A stretch of 64,000 nt of DNA from Pseudacidovorax intermedius (GTDB taxonomy: Bacteria; Pseudomonadota; Gammaproteobacteria; Burkholderiales; Burkholderiaceae_C), in contig NZ_QQAV01000012.1 in assembly GCF_003350475.1 (NCBI RefSeq), positions 1 to 64,000 on the forward strand. The letters run 5' to 3'. A program made the position numbers and the translations under genes. Shown piece after piece: positions 27,756 to 37,630 of this stretch; the stretch's first letter is position 1; the number at the start of each line of letters is the position of its first letter. The notes under the pieces were generated by a model. That model was given only the letters and a program-made list of their open reading frames with translations. It was not told the DNA's origin and did not search any database.

Positions 27756-29285
27756 TTACACGAAGAGGTCGAGCGCGCCCTGGCCCGGCCTGCGCGTGCC
27801 GGCCGATGCCGCCGCGGGGGGCAGGTCGACCGGGTCGGCCGAAGACCGCCCTGCCCCGGACTCCGCCGGCGGCGAGCCGCCGCCCTGCGCCTGCGCGCCG
27901 GCGCCCTGCCCCTGGCCCGGTGCGGTCCCCACGCTGGCCGAGCCCAGGCTCAGGCCCTGGCCGGCAAGCATCTGCTCGAGCTGCGGCAGCGACTGGTGGA
28001 TCAACTGGCGCGCCTGCCGGTCGTCGCTCTGGAAGAGCACCTGCGCCTCCTGCCCCTGCAGCCGCAGTTGCACCGAGACGGGTGCGTCGCCCGGCCCCGC
28101 GACCGTGAGCTGGGCGCCCTGCACCTGCTGCGCCGCCCACCAGCTGATCGGGTCGAGCAGTGCATCCGAGGCGTCGCCCAGGGTGGTACCCGCATGCGCG
28201 GCGGCCGAGGGCGCGGTGATGGGCAGCGTGCCGCCGAGATCGGCCACCCCGCCACCCGACCAGCCATGCAGCGCGACCGTCGCCGAAGCCGTCTGGGGCG
28301 CCTCGGCATCGCGCACGTCGACACGCTTCCAGCCACCGGCCAGGGCCGCCTCTGCCGACACTACGGTGGGCTGCGGCTGGACCGCCGCCTCCGGCGCCGT
28401 CCTTGGTGGTGTCGAGGCCCCATGTTGTGCAGCCAGCACCGCATCCGACGGTGGCTGCGGGACTGTGGCGACCGCAGAACCGGCCGGCCCCTGCGCGGAC
28501 GCGGCGGCGGGATGCACGGACGCGCCCGCCTCGGTCACAGGTGGACGATCGGCAAGGGTCTGGCCCAGCATGCGGGTCTGCCAGCGGGCGGACCCGGCCG
28601 CTGCGGCAGCTTCGGCGGGTGTCTGGTCAACAGGGGTTGCGGCGCTTCGCTCGCCGTGCGCCGCCGTTGGACTCTCGAGCGCCGTGCCAGCGCGATCCGG
28701 GACGATGCCGCTCGATGCTGCGGTTGAGGTCATGTCGCCGGGCACCGGCATCCCCGCCGCGTGGCCTGCCAGTCTGGCCGTACGCACGTCGCCCACCGCC
28801 TCGACGCCAGGCTGCGCCACCGCCGATGCCGTCGCGCCCGCCGCAGCTGCATCGGGCTTCTGCTGCAGCTGAGCGAACATCAGTGCCATGTCCTGCGCAG
28901 TGGCGCTGGCAGGCCTGTCGTCCAACATCGGCTCCGTTGCATCCCTGTCGTGCGGGCGCATGTCAGCCGCGGCATCCGGCTCTTCGGCGGGACCGGCCAT
29001 TGGTGCATCGACCTCCGCAGTGGATGCCGCCTCCCGATGCGGTCCTTCCGAAGACCGCTTCGCACTCTCAGTCCGGGCGCCCGCATCGCCCTCTTCGCCG
29101 GACTCATCCTGTGCCTGCGCTTCGGCCCTGGCGGTGCCGGCTTGCCGAAGCAGCGAGGCGAATCCGCCCTCGGCCGTCTGCGTCTGCAATGCCGGCTCAC
29201 CACCAGCAACCGGCAGCCGTGGCGGTGCCTTGGCAGCGGAGGCCCCGGCCGTCGAGGGAGGCACAGCGGTCACCGACCCTCCCAC
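27756..29285 (-). CDS. fliK: Flagellar hook-length control protein FliK
   Basis: FliK measures the hook and switches export specificity. The 509-residue protein is Ala/Pro/Thr/Gln-rich and low in complexity over about residues 1-370, as expected of the ruler region. The conserved C-terminal domain (about 375-460) has VSVQLRLQGQEAQVLFQSDD followed by ARQLIHQSLPQLEQMLAGQG. Position between fliJ and fliL agrees. The first codons overlap the end of fliJ by 16 bp. The exact start is uncertain; a GTG at 29273 is also in frame. Confidence 0.9.
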   Translation of the reverse strand: MGGSVTAVPPSTAGASAAKAPPRLPVAGGEPALQTQTAEGGFASLLRQAGTARAEAQAQDESGEEGDAGARTESAKRSSEGPHREAASTAEVDAPMAGPAEEPDAAADMRPHDRDATEPMLDDRPASATAQDMALMFAQLQQKPDAAAAGATASAVAQPGVEAVGDVRTARLAGHAAGMPVPGDMTSTAASSGIVPDRAGTALESPTAAHGERSAATPVDQTPAEAAAAAGSARWQTRMLGQTLADRPPVTEAGASVHPAAASAQGPAGSAVATVPQPPSDAVLAAQHGASTPPRTAPEAAVQPQPTVVSAEAALAGGWKRVDVRDAEAPQTASATVALHGWSGGGVADLGGTLPITAPSAAAHAGTTLGDASDALLDPISWWAAQQVQGAQLTVAGPGDAPVSVQLRLQGQEAQVLFQSDDRQARQLIHQSLPQLEQMLAGQGLSLGSASVGTAPGQGQGAGAQAQGGGSPPAESGAGRSSADPVDLPPAAASAGTRRPGQGALDLFV

Positions 29286-29737
29286 GGCGCACGACCCTGG
29301 CCGCGCCGGTGCACCTGCGCCGCCAGCTCGTCGGCGGCCTTCTGTTCGCGTCGCTGCTCGGCCTGCCGTGCCTTGGCGTCGCGGCTGGCGATCACCTGGC
29401 GCAGCGCCTCCAGCTTCTGCTCGGCCTCGCGCACCTTGGCGGAGATCCGCGAGACCGCCTGCGCATGCTGCTCCAGGATGCCGGTCTGCATGCGGATGGT
29501 GTGGTGCAGCCGGTCCATGAACTGGTAGTGGTGACGCATGATCTCGGGCGCATGCCGCGCGTCGGAGGCGCCCCAGCGGACGGTGGTTTCCTGCGCATAG
29601 CCCTCCAGCTGGTCCAGCTGCAGTTGCGCCGCGACCCAGGCCTGGCGCACCACGGCCAGCTGCTGCGCCACGGCATCGCGCCGGGCCCGGGCCATCTGCT
29701 CGGCCATGGCCAGCGCGTCGGTCTTGGGTGCGGACAT
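29270..29737 (-). CDS. fliJ: Flagellar export chaperone FliJ
   Basis: FliJ is the coiled-coil stalk of the FliHIJ export ATPase complex. The 155-residue protein is almost all helical with heptad-like spacing from residue 10 to 140 (AEQMARARRDAVAQQLAVVR; REAEQKLEALRQVIASRDAK). ATG at 29737 follows AAGGA; upstream in-frame sequence overlaps the fliI end. It lies between fliI and fliK. Confidence 0.88.
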   Translation of the reverse strand: MSAPKTDALAMAEQMARARRDAVAQQLAVVRQAWVAAQLQLDQLEGYAQETTVRWGASDARHAPEIMRHHYQFMDRLHHTIRMQTGILEQHAQAVSRISAKVREAEQKLEALRQVIASRDAKARQAEQRREQKAADELAAQVHRRGQGRAPWEGR

Positions 29738-29768
29738 GGAAATCCTTCGAAGTTGTTCAGGGCGCCGG

Positions 29769-31175
29769 TCAATTCGCCTGCACGGCGTCGGCGATGTACT
29801 GCAGGCCGGCAACGCTCTCGTCCAGGGGCGCGCCTTCGCGCATGTCCTGCTGCAGGAAGGCGCTCATCACCGGCTGCAGGCGGATCGCCTCGTCCAGCAC
29901 CGCATCGCTGCCCGCCGCGTAGGCGCCCACCCGCACCAGGTCGCGGCTGCTGCGGTAGCGGCCGTAGAGCGTGCGAAAGCGCCGGGCCGCCTCCAGGTGT
30001 TCCGGCGTGGCCACGTTGTGCATCACGCGCGACGCCGACTGCTCGATGTCGATGGCGGGGTAGTGCGCCTCTTCGGCCAGCGCGCGAGACAGCACGATGT
30101 GCCCGTCCAGGATGGCGCGGGCCGCATCGGCGATCGGGTCCTGCTGGTCATCGCCTTCGGACAGCACGGTGTAGAAGGCGGTGATCGAGCCCACGCCGTT
30201 GAGGCCATTGCCGCTGCGCTCCACCAGCTGCGGCAGCCGCGCAAAGCAGGACGGCGGATAGCCCTTGGTGGCCGGCGGCTCGCCGATGGCCAGCGCGATC
30301 TCGCGCTGCGCCATGGCATAGCGGGTGAGCGAATCCATGAGCAGCAGCACATGCTGGCCCCGGTCGCGGAAGTGCTCGGCCACGGCCGTGGCATAGGCGG
30401 CGCCCTGCATGCGCAGCAGCGGCGGTGCATCGGCCGGCGCGGCCACCACCACCGAGCGGGCGCGGCCCTCCTCGCCCAGGATGTCCTCGATGAATTCCTT
30501 GACCTCGCGGCCGCGCTCGCCGATCAGGCCGACCACGATGACGTCGGCCGCGGTGTAGCGGGCCATCATGCCCAGCAGCACGCTCTTGCCCACGCCGGAG
30601 CCGGCGAACAGGCCGATGCGCTGACCACGGCCGACAGTGAGCAGCGCATTGATGGCCCGCACGCCCGTGTCCAGCGGCAGGCGCACAGGGTCGCGGTCCA
30701 TGGCGTTGATGGGGCGGCGGTCCATGGGCTCGGCGACCACGTCCTGCAGGGGCCCCTGCCCGTCCAGCGGAATGCCCTGGGGATCGACCACGCGCCCCAG
30801 CAGTCCCTGCCCCTGCGGCAGGCGCAGCATGCCGCTGCGCGCCCGCACATCGCGTTCGGGCTCGCCCAGGCGAGGCACAGGCACGTAGGGAGCGGCGGGC
30901 ACCACGCTGGCACCGGCCGACAGCCCGTGCACATCGCCGGCGGGCATCAGGTAGGCCAGCTCGCCGGAAAAGCCCACCACCTCGGCCAGCACCGGCGGGC
31001 TGCCAGGCATCACCACCTGGCACTGGGCGCCGATGGGCTCGCGCACGCCGCGCGCCTCCAGCACCAGGCCGGCCACGCGCGTGAGCGTGCCCCGCACCTC
31101 CAGGCCGGGCGCCTGCTCGACGCGGCGGCGCGCGTCGTCCATGAAGCGTTGCCAGACGGCGCGCTCAGGCGGCAT
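29769..31175 (-). CDS. fliI: Flagellum-specific ATP synthase FliI
   Basis: FliI is the hexameric ATPase that helps unfold export substrates. The 468-residue protein is F1-beta-like with Walker [28 protein letters not shown] and Walker [25 protein letters not shown]-like [21 protein letters not shown] and DHIV-type [20 protein letters not shown] are conserved. ATG at 31175 has AGGAG 10 nt upstream, while the upstream ATG at 31211 has none, so 31175 was chosen; the gene then overlaps fliH by 11 bp. Confidence 0.97.
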   Translation of the reverse strand: MPPERAVWQRFMDDARRRVEQAPGLEVRGTLTRVAGLVLEARGVREPIGAQCQVVMPGSPPVLAEVVGFSGELAYLMPAGDVHGLSAGASVVPAAPYVPVPRLGEPERDVRARSGMLRLPQGQGLLGRVVDPQGIPLDGQGPLQDVVAEPMDRRPINAMDRDPVRLPLDTGVRAINALLTVGRGQRIGLFAGSGVGKSVLLGMMARYTAADVIVVGLIGERGREVKEFIEDILGEEGRARSVVVAAPADAPPLLRMQGAAYATAVAEHFRDRGQHVLLLMDSLTRYAMAQREIALAIGEPPATKGYPPSCFARLPQLVERSGNGLNGVGSITAFYTVLSEGDDQQDPIADAARAILDGHIVLSRALAEEAHYPAIDIEQSASRVMHNVATPEHLEAARRFRTLYGRYRSSRDLVRVGAYAAGSDAVLDEAIRLQPVMSAFLQQDMREGAPLDESVAGLQYIADAVQAN

Positions 31176-31932
31176 CACGGTCGGGCTCCTGTTGGCCGGC
31201 GTCTCGGGCATCGGCCGTGGCGGGTGCCTCCCAGGGCACCGTTAATCCCAGGCTGGCCACGGCGCGGGCCCAGCGCGGAGCGATGCCGCCATCGACCACG
31301 GCACCGGCCGACTCCAGTCGGCAGTCGCCCGGCAACATGCCGCGCTCGGCCACCACGCTCAGACCGCGGCTGGCGAATTCCTGTTCCAGCGCGCCCGCCA
31401 GCCAGGCATGGTCGTCGGGCGAGAGCACCACGCGCACGCTGCGGCCGTCGGCCACCAGCAGGTCGATGGCCTCGCGCACCACGGGTTCCAGCAGTTCGGG
31501 GTGAGTGGCCAGTTCCTGGCGCAGCACCTGGCGGGCCAATGCGCAGGCGATGTCCAGGGTGCCGCGGGCGATGTCCTGCTGCGCCGCGTCCAGCCCTTCG
31601 CGTGCCGCATCGAGCATGGCCGCGAAGCGCTGCGCCTGCTCTTGCAACTGGCCCTCGGTCAGCGCACGCAGGGCTGCATCAGCCTCTTCCCGGGCCTCGG
31701 CGGTACCGGCCGCATGGCCATCGGCATAGGCCTGGGCACGGGCCTCGGCCAGCAGGGCCTCGATGTCGATCGGCGGCTCGGGCGGCGGACTCTCTTCTTC
31801 GGCGATGGCGGGCGGCGGTGCATCCATGCGCTCGAAGGCCCAGGGCGCGGCCGTGCCGCCAGCCAGCACGGCCAGGCGCTCGGCGCTGATCAGTCGGGAT
31901 CGGCTCATGGACGGAAGCAAGGCCAGCGACAT
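31165..31932 (-). CDS. fliH: Flagellar export stator protein FliH
   Basis: FliH dimers tether FliI to the C-ring. The 255-residue protein has an N-terminal Pro/Glu-rich segment, a helical middle ([20 protein letters not shown], with AxxxG-like repeats) and a C-terminal V-ATPase E-like domain with [20 protein letters not shown]. It is weakly conserved; the assignment rests on these features and on position between fliG and fliI. ATG at 31932 is 16 bp after fliG; an ATG at 31908 is an equally possible start. Confidence 0.88.
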   Translation of the reverse strand: MSLALLPSMSRSRLISAERLAVLAGGTAAPWAFERMDAPPPAIAEEESPPPEPPIDIEALLAEARAQAYADGHAAGTAEAREEADAALRALTEGQLQEQAQRFAAMLDAAREGLDAAQQDIARGTLDIACALARQVLRQELATHPELLEPVVREAIDLLVADGRSVRVVLSPDDHAWLAGALEQEFASRGLSVVAERGMLPGDCRLESAGAVVDGGIAPRWARAVASLGLTVPWEAPATADARDAGQQEPDRDAA

Positions 31933-31948
31933 GGCAGGGCAGCCGGTC

Positions 31949-32938
31949 TCACACCATGCCCGCGCCGCCGCCCAGCACCACCTGGCCTTCTTCGGCCAGG
32001 CGGCGCAGCGTCTTGAGGATTTCCTTCTGCTGCGCCTCGACCTCCGAGACGCGCATCGGGCCGCGGGCCTCCAGGTCCTCGCGCAGGGCCTCGGCGGCGC
32101 GCGAGGACATGTTCTTGAGGAACTTGTCCCGCAGCGGATCGGCCGCACCCTTGAGCGCGACGATGAGCGTCTCGGTGGCCACTTCCTTGAGCAGCAGCTG
32201 CACCGAGCGGTCGTCGAGCTTGAGCACATCGTCGAAGACGAACATCAGGTCCGCGATCTCCTGCGCCAGGTCCGGGTCCTGGATGCGGATGGCGTCCAGG
32301 GCGGAGGTGTCGTTGCCGGCGCCCAGCAGGTTGATCATGCCGGCCGCCGTCCTGGTGCCGCCCGGCGAGGGCTTGCGCACCTTGCCGCCGCCGGCCAGCA
32401 CGCGGAACATGACGTCGTTCAGATCCTCCAGCGCGGCCGGGTGGATGCCCTCCAGCTTGGCCACGCGCAGCAGCACGTCGCCGCGCATGTCCTCGCCGAG
32501 CTGCACCAGGATGGCGGCGGCCTGCTCCAGCTCCAGGTGGGCCAGGATGGCGGCCACGATCTGCGGATGCTCGTTGCGCAGCACCTCGGCCACGGCCACG
32601 GCGTCCATCCACTTGAGGTTCTCGATGCCGGTGAGGTCGCTGGTCTGCAGGATGCGGTCGGCCAGGATGCCGGCCTTCTCCTCGCCCAGCGCATGCTGCA
32701 GCACGGTGCGCACGTACTGGTGCGTGTCGGCGGCGTATAGGCCCTGCCCCGAAGTCGCGGCGATGAAGCGCTCCGCCACCGCACCCAGGCGCTCGCGCGA
32801 CACCACATGCGTGCGCGCAATGGTCTCGCCGATCTTCTGCACCTCACGCGGCGACAGGTGGCGCAGCACTTCGCCGGCCTCCTGCTCGCCCAGCGACATG
32901 AGCAGCACGGCGGCGTCTTCGAGTCCTTGTTCGTCCAT
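31949..32938 (-). CDS. fliG: Flagellar motor switch protein FliG
   Basis: FliG is the upper C-ring protein that contacts MotA. The 329-residue protein has the three armadillo domains: the N-terminal FliF-binding part (AAVLLMSLGEQEAGEVLRHL), the middle EHPQ motif in RNEHPQIVAAILAHL, and the C-terminal torque domain with MFVFDDVLKLDDRSVQLLL and ALKGAADPLRDKFLKNMSSR. The charged torque residues (Lys, Arg, Asp, Asp, Arg pattern) are retained. It is 6 bp downstream of fliF. Confidence 0.97.
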   Translation of the reverse strand: MDEQGLEDAAVLLMSLGEQEAGEVLRHLSPREVQKIGETIARTHVVSRERLGAVAERFIAATSGQGLYAADTHQYVRTVLQHALGEEKAGILADRILQTSDLTGIENLKWMDAVAVAEVLRNEHPQIVAAILAHLELEQAAAILVQLGEDMRGDVLLRVAKLEGIHPAALEDLNDVMFRVLAGGGKVRKPSPGGTRTAAGMINLLGAGNDTSALDAIRIQDPDLAQEIADLMFVFDDVLKLDDRSVQLLLKEVATETLIVALKGAADPLRDKFLKNMSSRAAEALREDLEARGPMRVSEVEAQQKEILKTLRRLAEEGQVVLGGGAGMV

Positions 32939-32944
32939 GGCGGC

Positions 32945-34762
32945 TCAGGCCTTCTCGGCTTCGGGGTTGATCCAGCCGCGCACGATGTTGGCGACGGCGG
33001 CAGGGTTCTGGCGGGCCATGACACGGGCGCCTTCCAGCTGGGCCTGCTCCAGCAGCAACTCCGGACGCGGCAGGGCGATGGGCTCCGGGCCGTCCTCGGC
33101 GCCCGGGGCTTCCAGCGACGGGCGCCCGGGGTCGTCACCCACCACGGCGTCCAGCGCGCCGCCAGGGCCCGGCAGGGCAGCGGCGACGGGGCCGCCCTCC
33201 AGGGCGAGGGGCTCCTGCGGCGCCTTGTCCTTGACGGCCTCGGGCTTGGGCGGGGCCAGGGCCTTGAGCGCCGGGCGCACCAGGCCGAAGAGCACGGCCA
33301 GGCCCAGCACGGCCAGCGCCGCCGGCCAGGCCAGGCTGCGGGCCAGCTCGTACAGCTCGGGCCGCTTCCACAGCGGCAGATCGGGCGCCACAGCCCCGTC
33401 GGCCATGAAGGCGGCGTTCATCAGGTTGACCGAGTCGCCGCGCTCCTTGCTGAAGCCGATGGATTCGCGCACCAGCGCGGTCATCTGCTCCAGCTGGGCC
33501 GCGGGCAGCGCGGTGGGCGTGACCTTGCCCTGCGCATCGGGCACGCCCTGGTAGTTGACGACCACGGCGGCCGACAGGCGCTTGACGGTGCCCACCGCGC
33601 CGCGCACGGTGCGCACGGTCTTGTCGACCTCGTAGTTGGTGATGGACTCGCGCTTGCCCGGCGGGCGCTGGCCGGCCTGGGCCTGGCCTTGTGCCTGGGC
33701 ACCGTTGGGGGCCAGCGGGGCGGCCTGGCCGTTGATGGGCGCGGCCGGCGCCCCGGGCGGTTGCGGCTGGTTGGAGGCCGCCCCCGGCACGCCCGAGGGC
33801 TGGGCCGGCGTGGCGCCCACCGTCTCGATGGTCTGCTGGCTGCGCACCGCGCTGGCGTCCTGCGACAGGTTGGGCCGGTGCTCCTCGCTGGTGGCCTCGG
33901 TCTGGGAGAAGTCCACGTCGGCCGTCACCTGGGCCTTCACGTTCTGCTTGCCGACCACCGGCTCCAGCATGTCCAGGATGCGACGGGTGTAGAGCTGCTC
34001 CAGCTGCTGCACATAGGCCAGTTGCTGGGCATCGACGCTGCCGTTGGCATTGGCGTCGCCGGTGCTGGACAGCAGCTTGCCGCTGTCGTCCACCACGCTG
34101 ACGGCCGCGGAGCTGAGCTCGGGCACGCTGGAGGCGACCAGGTGCACGATGCCGGCGATCTGCGCGCGGTCGAGCGTGCGGCCCGGATGCAGCGTCAGCA
34201 GCACCGAAGCCGAGGGCTTCTGCTGCTCGCGGAAGAAGCCGTTCTGGTTGGGCAGCGCCAGGTGCACGCGGGCCGACTGCACGGCCGCCAGGGCCTGGAT
34301 GGAACGCGTAAGTTCGCCCTCCAGCCCGCGCTGGAAGCTCAGCTTCTCCTGGAACTGCGTCATGCCGAAGCGGTTGGCATCGGTCAGCTCGAAGCCGGCG
34401 ACCGAGCCTTTGGGCAGGCCCTGCGAGGCCAGGCGCAGCCGCACGTCGTGCACCTTGTCGGCCGGCACCATGATGGCGCCCCCGCCCTCGGTGTACTTGT
34501 AGGGCACGTTCATCTGCGCCAGCTGGGCGACGATGGCGCCGCCGTCCTTGTCGCTGAGGTTGGAGAACAGCACGCGCCAGTCGGCCGAGCGCCCCATGAC
34601 GAGGGCGGCGATGGCCACCGCCGCCAGCAGCACGGCGCCCAGCGCCAGCTTCAGGCGCTGGCTGCGGTCCAGGGCGGCGAAGCGGCTGGCCAGGCCGGCC
34701 GGCACCAGGGCATTGCCGGGCAGGGGGCTGGTGGCGGGAAGCTGGGCGGCAGCGGCGGACAT
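32945..34762 (-). CDS. fliF: Flagellar MS-ring protein FliF
   Basis: FliF forms the MS ring in the inner membrane. The 605-residue protein has two membrane helices (LKLALGAVLLAAVAIAALVM near residue 40 and WPAALAVLGLAVLFGLV near 440). YscJ-type ring motifs are in DWRVLFSNLSDKDGGAIVAQ, VPADKVHDVRLRLASQGLP and FQRGLEGELTRSIQAL. A Gln/Pro/Ala-rich disordered loop covers about residues 300-355. The FliG-binding C-terminus ends NPAAVANIVRGWINPEAEKA. ATG at 34762 was chosen; one at 34810 adds 16 unconserved residues. It diverges from fliE. Confidence 0.96.
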   Translation of the reverse strand: MSAAAAQLPATSPLPGNALVPAGLASRFAALDRSQRLKLALGAVLLAAVAIAALVMGRSADWRVLFSNLSDKDGGAIVAQLAQMNVPYKYTEGGGAIMVPADKVHDVRLRLASQGLPKGSVAGFELTDANRFGMTQFQEKLSFQRGLEGELTRSIQALAAVQSARVHLALPNQNGFFREQQKPSASVLLTLHPGRTLDRAQIAGIVHLVASSVPELSSAAVSVVDDSGKLLSSTGDANANGSVDAQQLAYVQQLEQLYTRRILDMLEPVVGKQNVKAQVTADVDFSQTEATSEEHRPNLSQDASAVRSQQTIETVGATPAQPSGVPGAASNQPQPPGAPAAPINGQAAPLAPNGAQAQGQAQAGQRPPGKRESITNYEVDKTVRTVRGAVGTVKRLSAAVVVNYQGVPDAQGKVTPTALPAAQLEQMTALVRESIGFSKERGDSVNLMNAAFMADGAVAPDLPLWKRPELYELARSLAWPAALAVLGLAVLFGLVRPALKALAPPKPEAVKDKAPQEPLALEGGPVAAALPGPGGALDAVVGDDPGRPSLEAPGAEDGPEPIALPRPELLLEQAQLEGARVMARQNPAAVANIVRGWINPEAEKA

Positions 34763-34921
34763 GAGGGAGGCGGCGGCATTGGAAGACGGACGCCAGGACA
34801 GCCTCCGCATGGCCGCCGATTATTCGAAGCACCGCCGCCGCCAAGCCTTGGATAAGGCCCCGGATTCGGCCTCAATTCCTGCCATGGCGTGCCGATGAGG
34901 GACCGTAGCATCCTGGCCACC

Positions 34922-35239
34922 ATGGAACTGCGCCTGAACACCGTCACCCCTTCGGCCGCGGGCCTGCGGCCGGCAGGCACGGCCCGCCCCGCGGCCGGCG
35001 TGGACGCCGCGGCCGGCGGCGGCTTCTCATCGGCACTCTCGGGCGCGCTGCGCGAAGTGAGCAACGCCCAGAACGAGTCGTCGCGACTGCAGAAGGAAGT
35101 GCAGATGGAGAACCCCCAGGTCAGCCTGGAGCAGACCATGGTCGCCATCCAGAAGGCCCAGGTGGGCTTCCAGGCGACCCTGCACGTGCGCAACCGGCTG
35201 GTGCAGGCCTACACGGACATCATGAACATGCAGGTGTGA
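34922..35239 (+). CDS. fliE: Flagellar hook-basal body protein FliE
   Basis: FliE joins the MS ring to the rod. The 105-residue protein has the conserved C-terminal helix: NPQVSLEQTMVAIQKAQVGF followed by VRNRLVQAYTDIMNMQV. The N-terminus is Ala/Gly-rich. ATG at 34922 gives a length close to E. coli FliE; an in-frame ATG at 34895 is possible. It is the only rightward gene in this part and diverges from fliF. Confidence 0.94.
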   Translation: MELRLNTVTPSAAGLRPAGTARPAAGVDAAAGGGFSSALSGALREVSNAQNESSRLQKEVQMENPQVSLEQTMVAIQKAQVGFQATLHVRNRLVQAYTDIMNMQV

Positions 35240-35259
35240 GGCGCCGCTGGCCTCTGCCC

Positions 35260-35559
35260 TCAGTGCATGGTCTGCAGGCGGGCGTCGAAGAGCTGGGCCA
35301 CGTCCGACAGCCAGGGCTCGGCCAGCACGCGGATCTCGGCATCGTTGCGCAGGATGCGCTGCATGATGCGGGCCTTCTCGGCCCGCTCGGTGCGCTCCAG
35401 CTTCTCGCTGCGGCCCTTGAAGCGCAGTTGCTCGATCAGCACCGCACAGGCGCCCTCGCAGCGCACCACCTCGTCCCAATCCTCGCGGCGTGCGGCCTCC
35501 AGCATGCGTACGCTCGCGTCCTCGATCGCCTTGTAGTAGTCCAGCAGTCGATGGGACAT
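35260..35559 (-). CDS. fliT: Flagellar protein FliT
   Basis: FliT is the export chaperone of FliD and, in enterics, an inhibitor of FlhDC. The 99-residue protein is helical: RLLDYYKAIEDASVRMLEAA and RTERAEKARIMQRILRNDAE match the family pattern. AGGAG 8 nt before the ATG at 35559 supports the start; two earlier in-frame ATGs have none. It follows fliS with a 22-bp gap and is convergent with fliE. Confidence 0.85.
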   Translation of the reverse strand: MSHRLLDYYKAIEDASVRMLEAARREDWDEVVRCEGACAVLIEQLRFKGRSEKLERTERAEKARIMQRILRNDAEIRVLAEPWLSDVAQLFDARLQTMH

Positions 35560-35581
35560 CGCGAGCTCCTGCATAGCGGCT

Positions 35582-36007
35582 TCAGGCCGGTTGGGGGGCC
35601 ACTGCATGCGCCTGCGGACCGATTTCTCGCCAGGCCTGCGCCACCGGGCCGATCAGGGCGGCCACCTCGGCCACGATGGCCGCGTCGTTGCGCAGGTTGG
35701 CCGTGGTGAGGCGGCCGATGCAGTAGTCGTACAAGGCGCGCAGTCTACCTGCCAGCTCGCCGCCGCGCGACAGGTCCAGGCCTGCCTTGAGCCCTTCTTC
35801 GAGCAGGCGGACGGCGCGTCCGATCTGCTCGCCCTTGGCGGCGATGTCGCCGCGCGCCAGGGCGCCCTGCGCGGCCAGCAGCGACTGGCCGACGCCTTCG
35901 TAGAGCATCTCGACCAGGCGGTGGGGGCTGGCACCGCCTTCGATGCTGGATTCGACCGCGACGCGCTGATAGGCACGGGCGACGCGGGCGGCGGGAGGTG
36001 TGTACAT
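35582..36007 (-). CDS. fliS: Flagellin export chaperone FliS
   Basis: FliS binds the C-terminus of flagellin and prevents early polymerisation. The 141-residue protein has the family core: YQRVAVESSIEGGASPHRLV, EMLYEGVGQSLLAAQGAL and GRLRALYDYCIGRLTTANL. AGGAG lies 6 nt before the ATG. It sits between fliD and fliT. Confidence 0.95.
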   Translation of the reverse strand: MYTPPAARVARAYQRVAVESSIEGGASPHRLVEMLYEGVGQSLLAAQGALARGDIAAKGEQIGRAVRLLEEGLKAGLDLSRGGELAGRLRALYDYCIGRLTTANLRNDAAIVAEVAALIGPVAQAWREIGPQAHAVAPQPA

Positions 36008-36075
36008 GGCGGCTCCTGATTCGATGCTTTCCTTCTTTATCGGCCGCCGCCGCCCGAAATCAAGTCAGTTACACG

Positions 36076-37527
36076 TCAACTGCCCGACTTGTTCCACTGC
36101 GCGATCTGCTGCTTGACGTAGGTGTCCAGCGTGGTGAGCGTGCTGAGCTTGGCGTCCAGCGCCGAGTACTGGGCGCGCAGGCGCGATTCCGTCAATGTCA
36201 GTCGATCGGTCTGCTTGGTCTGATCGTCGGAGTTCGCCTTCAGCTGCTTCTGCAGCGATGCGGTGCGGGTATCGAGCGATCCATCGGTTCCCACAGCGCC
36301 CTGGGTGAACGTCGAGAACCGGCTCGCCCAGCCATCGGTGGCGTCGGTCGCTCCGGCGCCACCAGCCCCCATGAAGAACGTCTTGACCGCATCCGGATTG
36401 GCCAGCGCCGCATCGAGCTTCGCGCTGTCCACCGTCAGGCTGCCATCGGCCGACTTGCTCACACTGATGCCCAACTGCGACAGCGTCGTGTACGTGCCAC
36501 TTGCATTTGGCGTTCCGACCAGACGGCGCATCATGGTCTGCAGCCCTGTCACCATGCTGTCGCCCTGCATCAGCCCGGCCTTCTTGCTGGTTGCGTCGTA
36601 GGAGGTCAGCGAATTGATCTGCGTGTTGATGTTGTTGAAGGCATTGACGAAGCCTTGGACCGCATTGGTCAAGGTCGTGGTGTCGATGCTGGAGGTGACT
36701 GTCACTGGGTCTGTGCTGATCTGCGAGAGGGTCAAGCTCAGCCCTGGGAGTGCGCCGGTCACGGTGTTGGTGGCCGACGTGACGGTCACGCCATCCACCG
36801 TCGCCACCGAGTTGGCCGCCCATTGGACGCTGTTGGCAGCCATGCCCGCACCCGTTCCGGGTGCATCGAAGGCCAAACCGCCAAGTGACGTGCCGCTGCC
36901 GGAGCCGGCGGCAGACACCTTGAAGCCGGCGGCGTCACCGGTGCCCGAAGAGCGCATGACCAGCCGTTGTCCACTGAGGTCGGTCACCACGCTGGCCGTT
37001 ACCCCGGCGCCCGCGGCATTGATTTTGGACGCCACTGTCGACAGCGTGTCGCCCTCGCTGATGGCGACATCCACCGCCGATGTACTGCCTGCGGCAAAGC
37101 CGGGGCTGGATCCAGTCGTTCCGCTCCATGTGCCCAGCTGTATCGACAGCGTCCCGGCCTGAAAGCCGTCGGTCGAAGCCATGGCAGACGATGACACCGA
37201 CTGCGAGCGCGCGAGTTGCGACACTGTCACCCGGAAGCTTCCGGTCGAAGCAAGGCTCGAGTCGGACACCTTCACCCCAACGGCCGAGGCCGACGCACTC
37301 GCTGTCTTGGTGGCCCACAGAGCCGGCTGGGTCAGCGCCGTCGCTGCGTCCGACAAGGTAGACAGCAGCGATTTAACCGTGCCCACCGCCGACACCTGGC
37401 TCTGGATGGCGCTCGCCTGGTTCTGCAGCTTGGTGACCGAGGTCTGCTCGATCGACATCAGCTTGCTGACGATGGAGTCGATGTCGATGTTGGTGCCGCT
37501 CGACGTCACGGTGCCGGTGCTGGCCAT
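36076..37527 (-). CDS. fliD: Flagellar filament cap protein FliD
   Basis: FliD (HAP2) pentamers cap the filament and fold flagellin at the tip. The 483-residue protein has the conserved N-terminal coiled part (SGTNIDIDSIVSKLMSIEQT) and C-terminal part (LTESRLRAQYSALDAKLSTL, then YVKQQIAQWNKSGS). The middle is Ser/Thr/Ala-rich and variable, as in the family. AGGAG sits 8 nt before the ATG. It follows fliC by 103 bp with a strong hairpin between. Confidence 0.96.
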   Translation of the reverse strand: MASTGTVTSSGTNIDIDSIVSKLMSIEQTSVTKLQNQASAIQSQVSAVGTVKSLLSTLSDAATALTQPALWATKTASASASAVGVKVSDSSLASTGSFRVTVSQLARSQSVSSSAMASTDGFQAGTLSIQLGTWSGTTGSSPGFAAGSTSAVDVAISEGDTLSTVASKINAAGAGVTASVVTDLSGQRLVMRSSGTGDAAGFKVSAAGSGSGTSLGGLAFDAPGTGAGMAANSVQWAANSVATVDGVTVTSATNTVTGALPGLSLTLSQISTDPVTVTSSIDTTTLTNAVQGFVNAFNNINTQINSLTSYDATSKKAGLMQGDSMVTGLQTMMRRLVGTPNASGTYTTLSQLGISVSKSADGSLTVDSAKLDAALANPDAVKTFFMGAGGAGATDATDGWASRFSTFTQGAVGTDGSLDTRTASLQKQLKANSDDQTKQTDRLTLTESRLRAQYSALDAKLSTLTTLDTYVKQQIAQWNKSGS

Positions 37528-37551
37528 GTGCGGTGCTCCTCAATGGTTGAA

Positions 37552-37579
37552 GGCGGCGGGCGAAGAATCGCCAGCCGCC
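37552..37579. terminator. Stem-loop between fliC and fliD, probable fliC 3' end
   Basis: GGCGGC-G-GGCGA, a 4-nt loop AGAA and TCGCC-A-GCCGCC form an 11-bp stem with one mismatch. It lies 51 bp after the fliC stop in the direction of transcription. No long T tract follows, so it may attenuate or stabilise the abundant fliC mRNA rather than end it fully. Confidence 0.5.
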
Positions 37580-37630
37580 TCGGTGGAGACGCCCTGCCGG
37601 GCGGCAGCGCGCCCCTCGTCCGGTGAACGA

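Noticed and set aside
25840-28872. Very long rightward open frame of about 1010 codons
   Set aside because: It is antisense to fliN, fliM, fliL and fliK. Its sequence is low-complexity Ala/Arg/Ser typical of GC-rich shadow frames, and the leftward genes are clear flagellar proteins.
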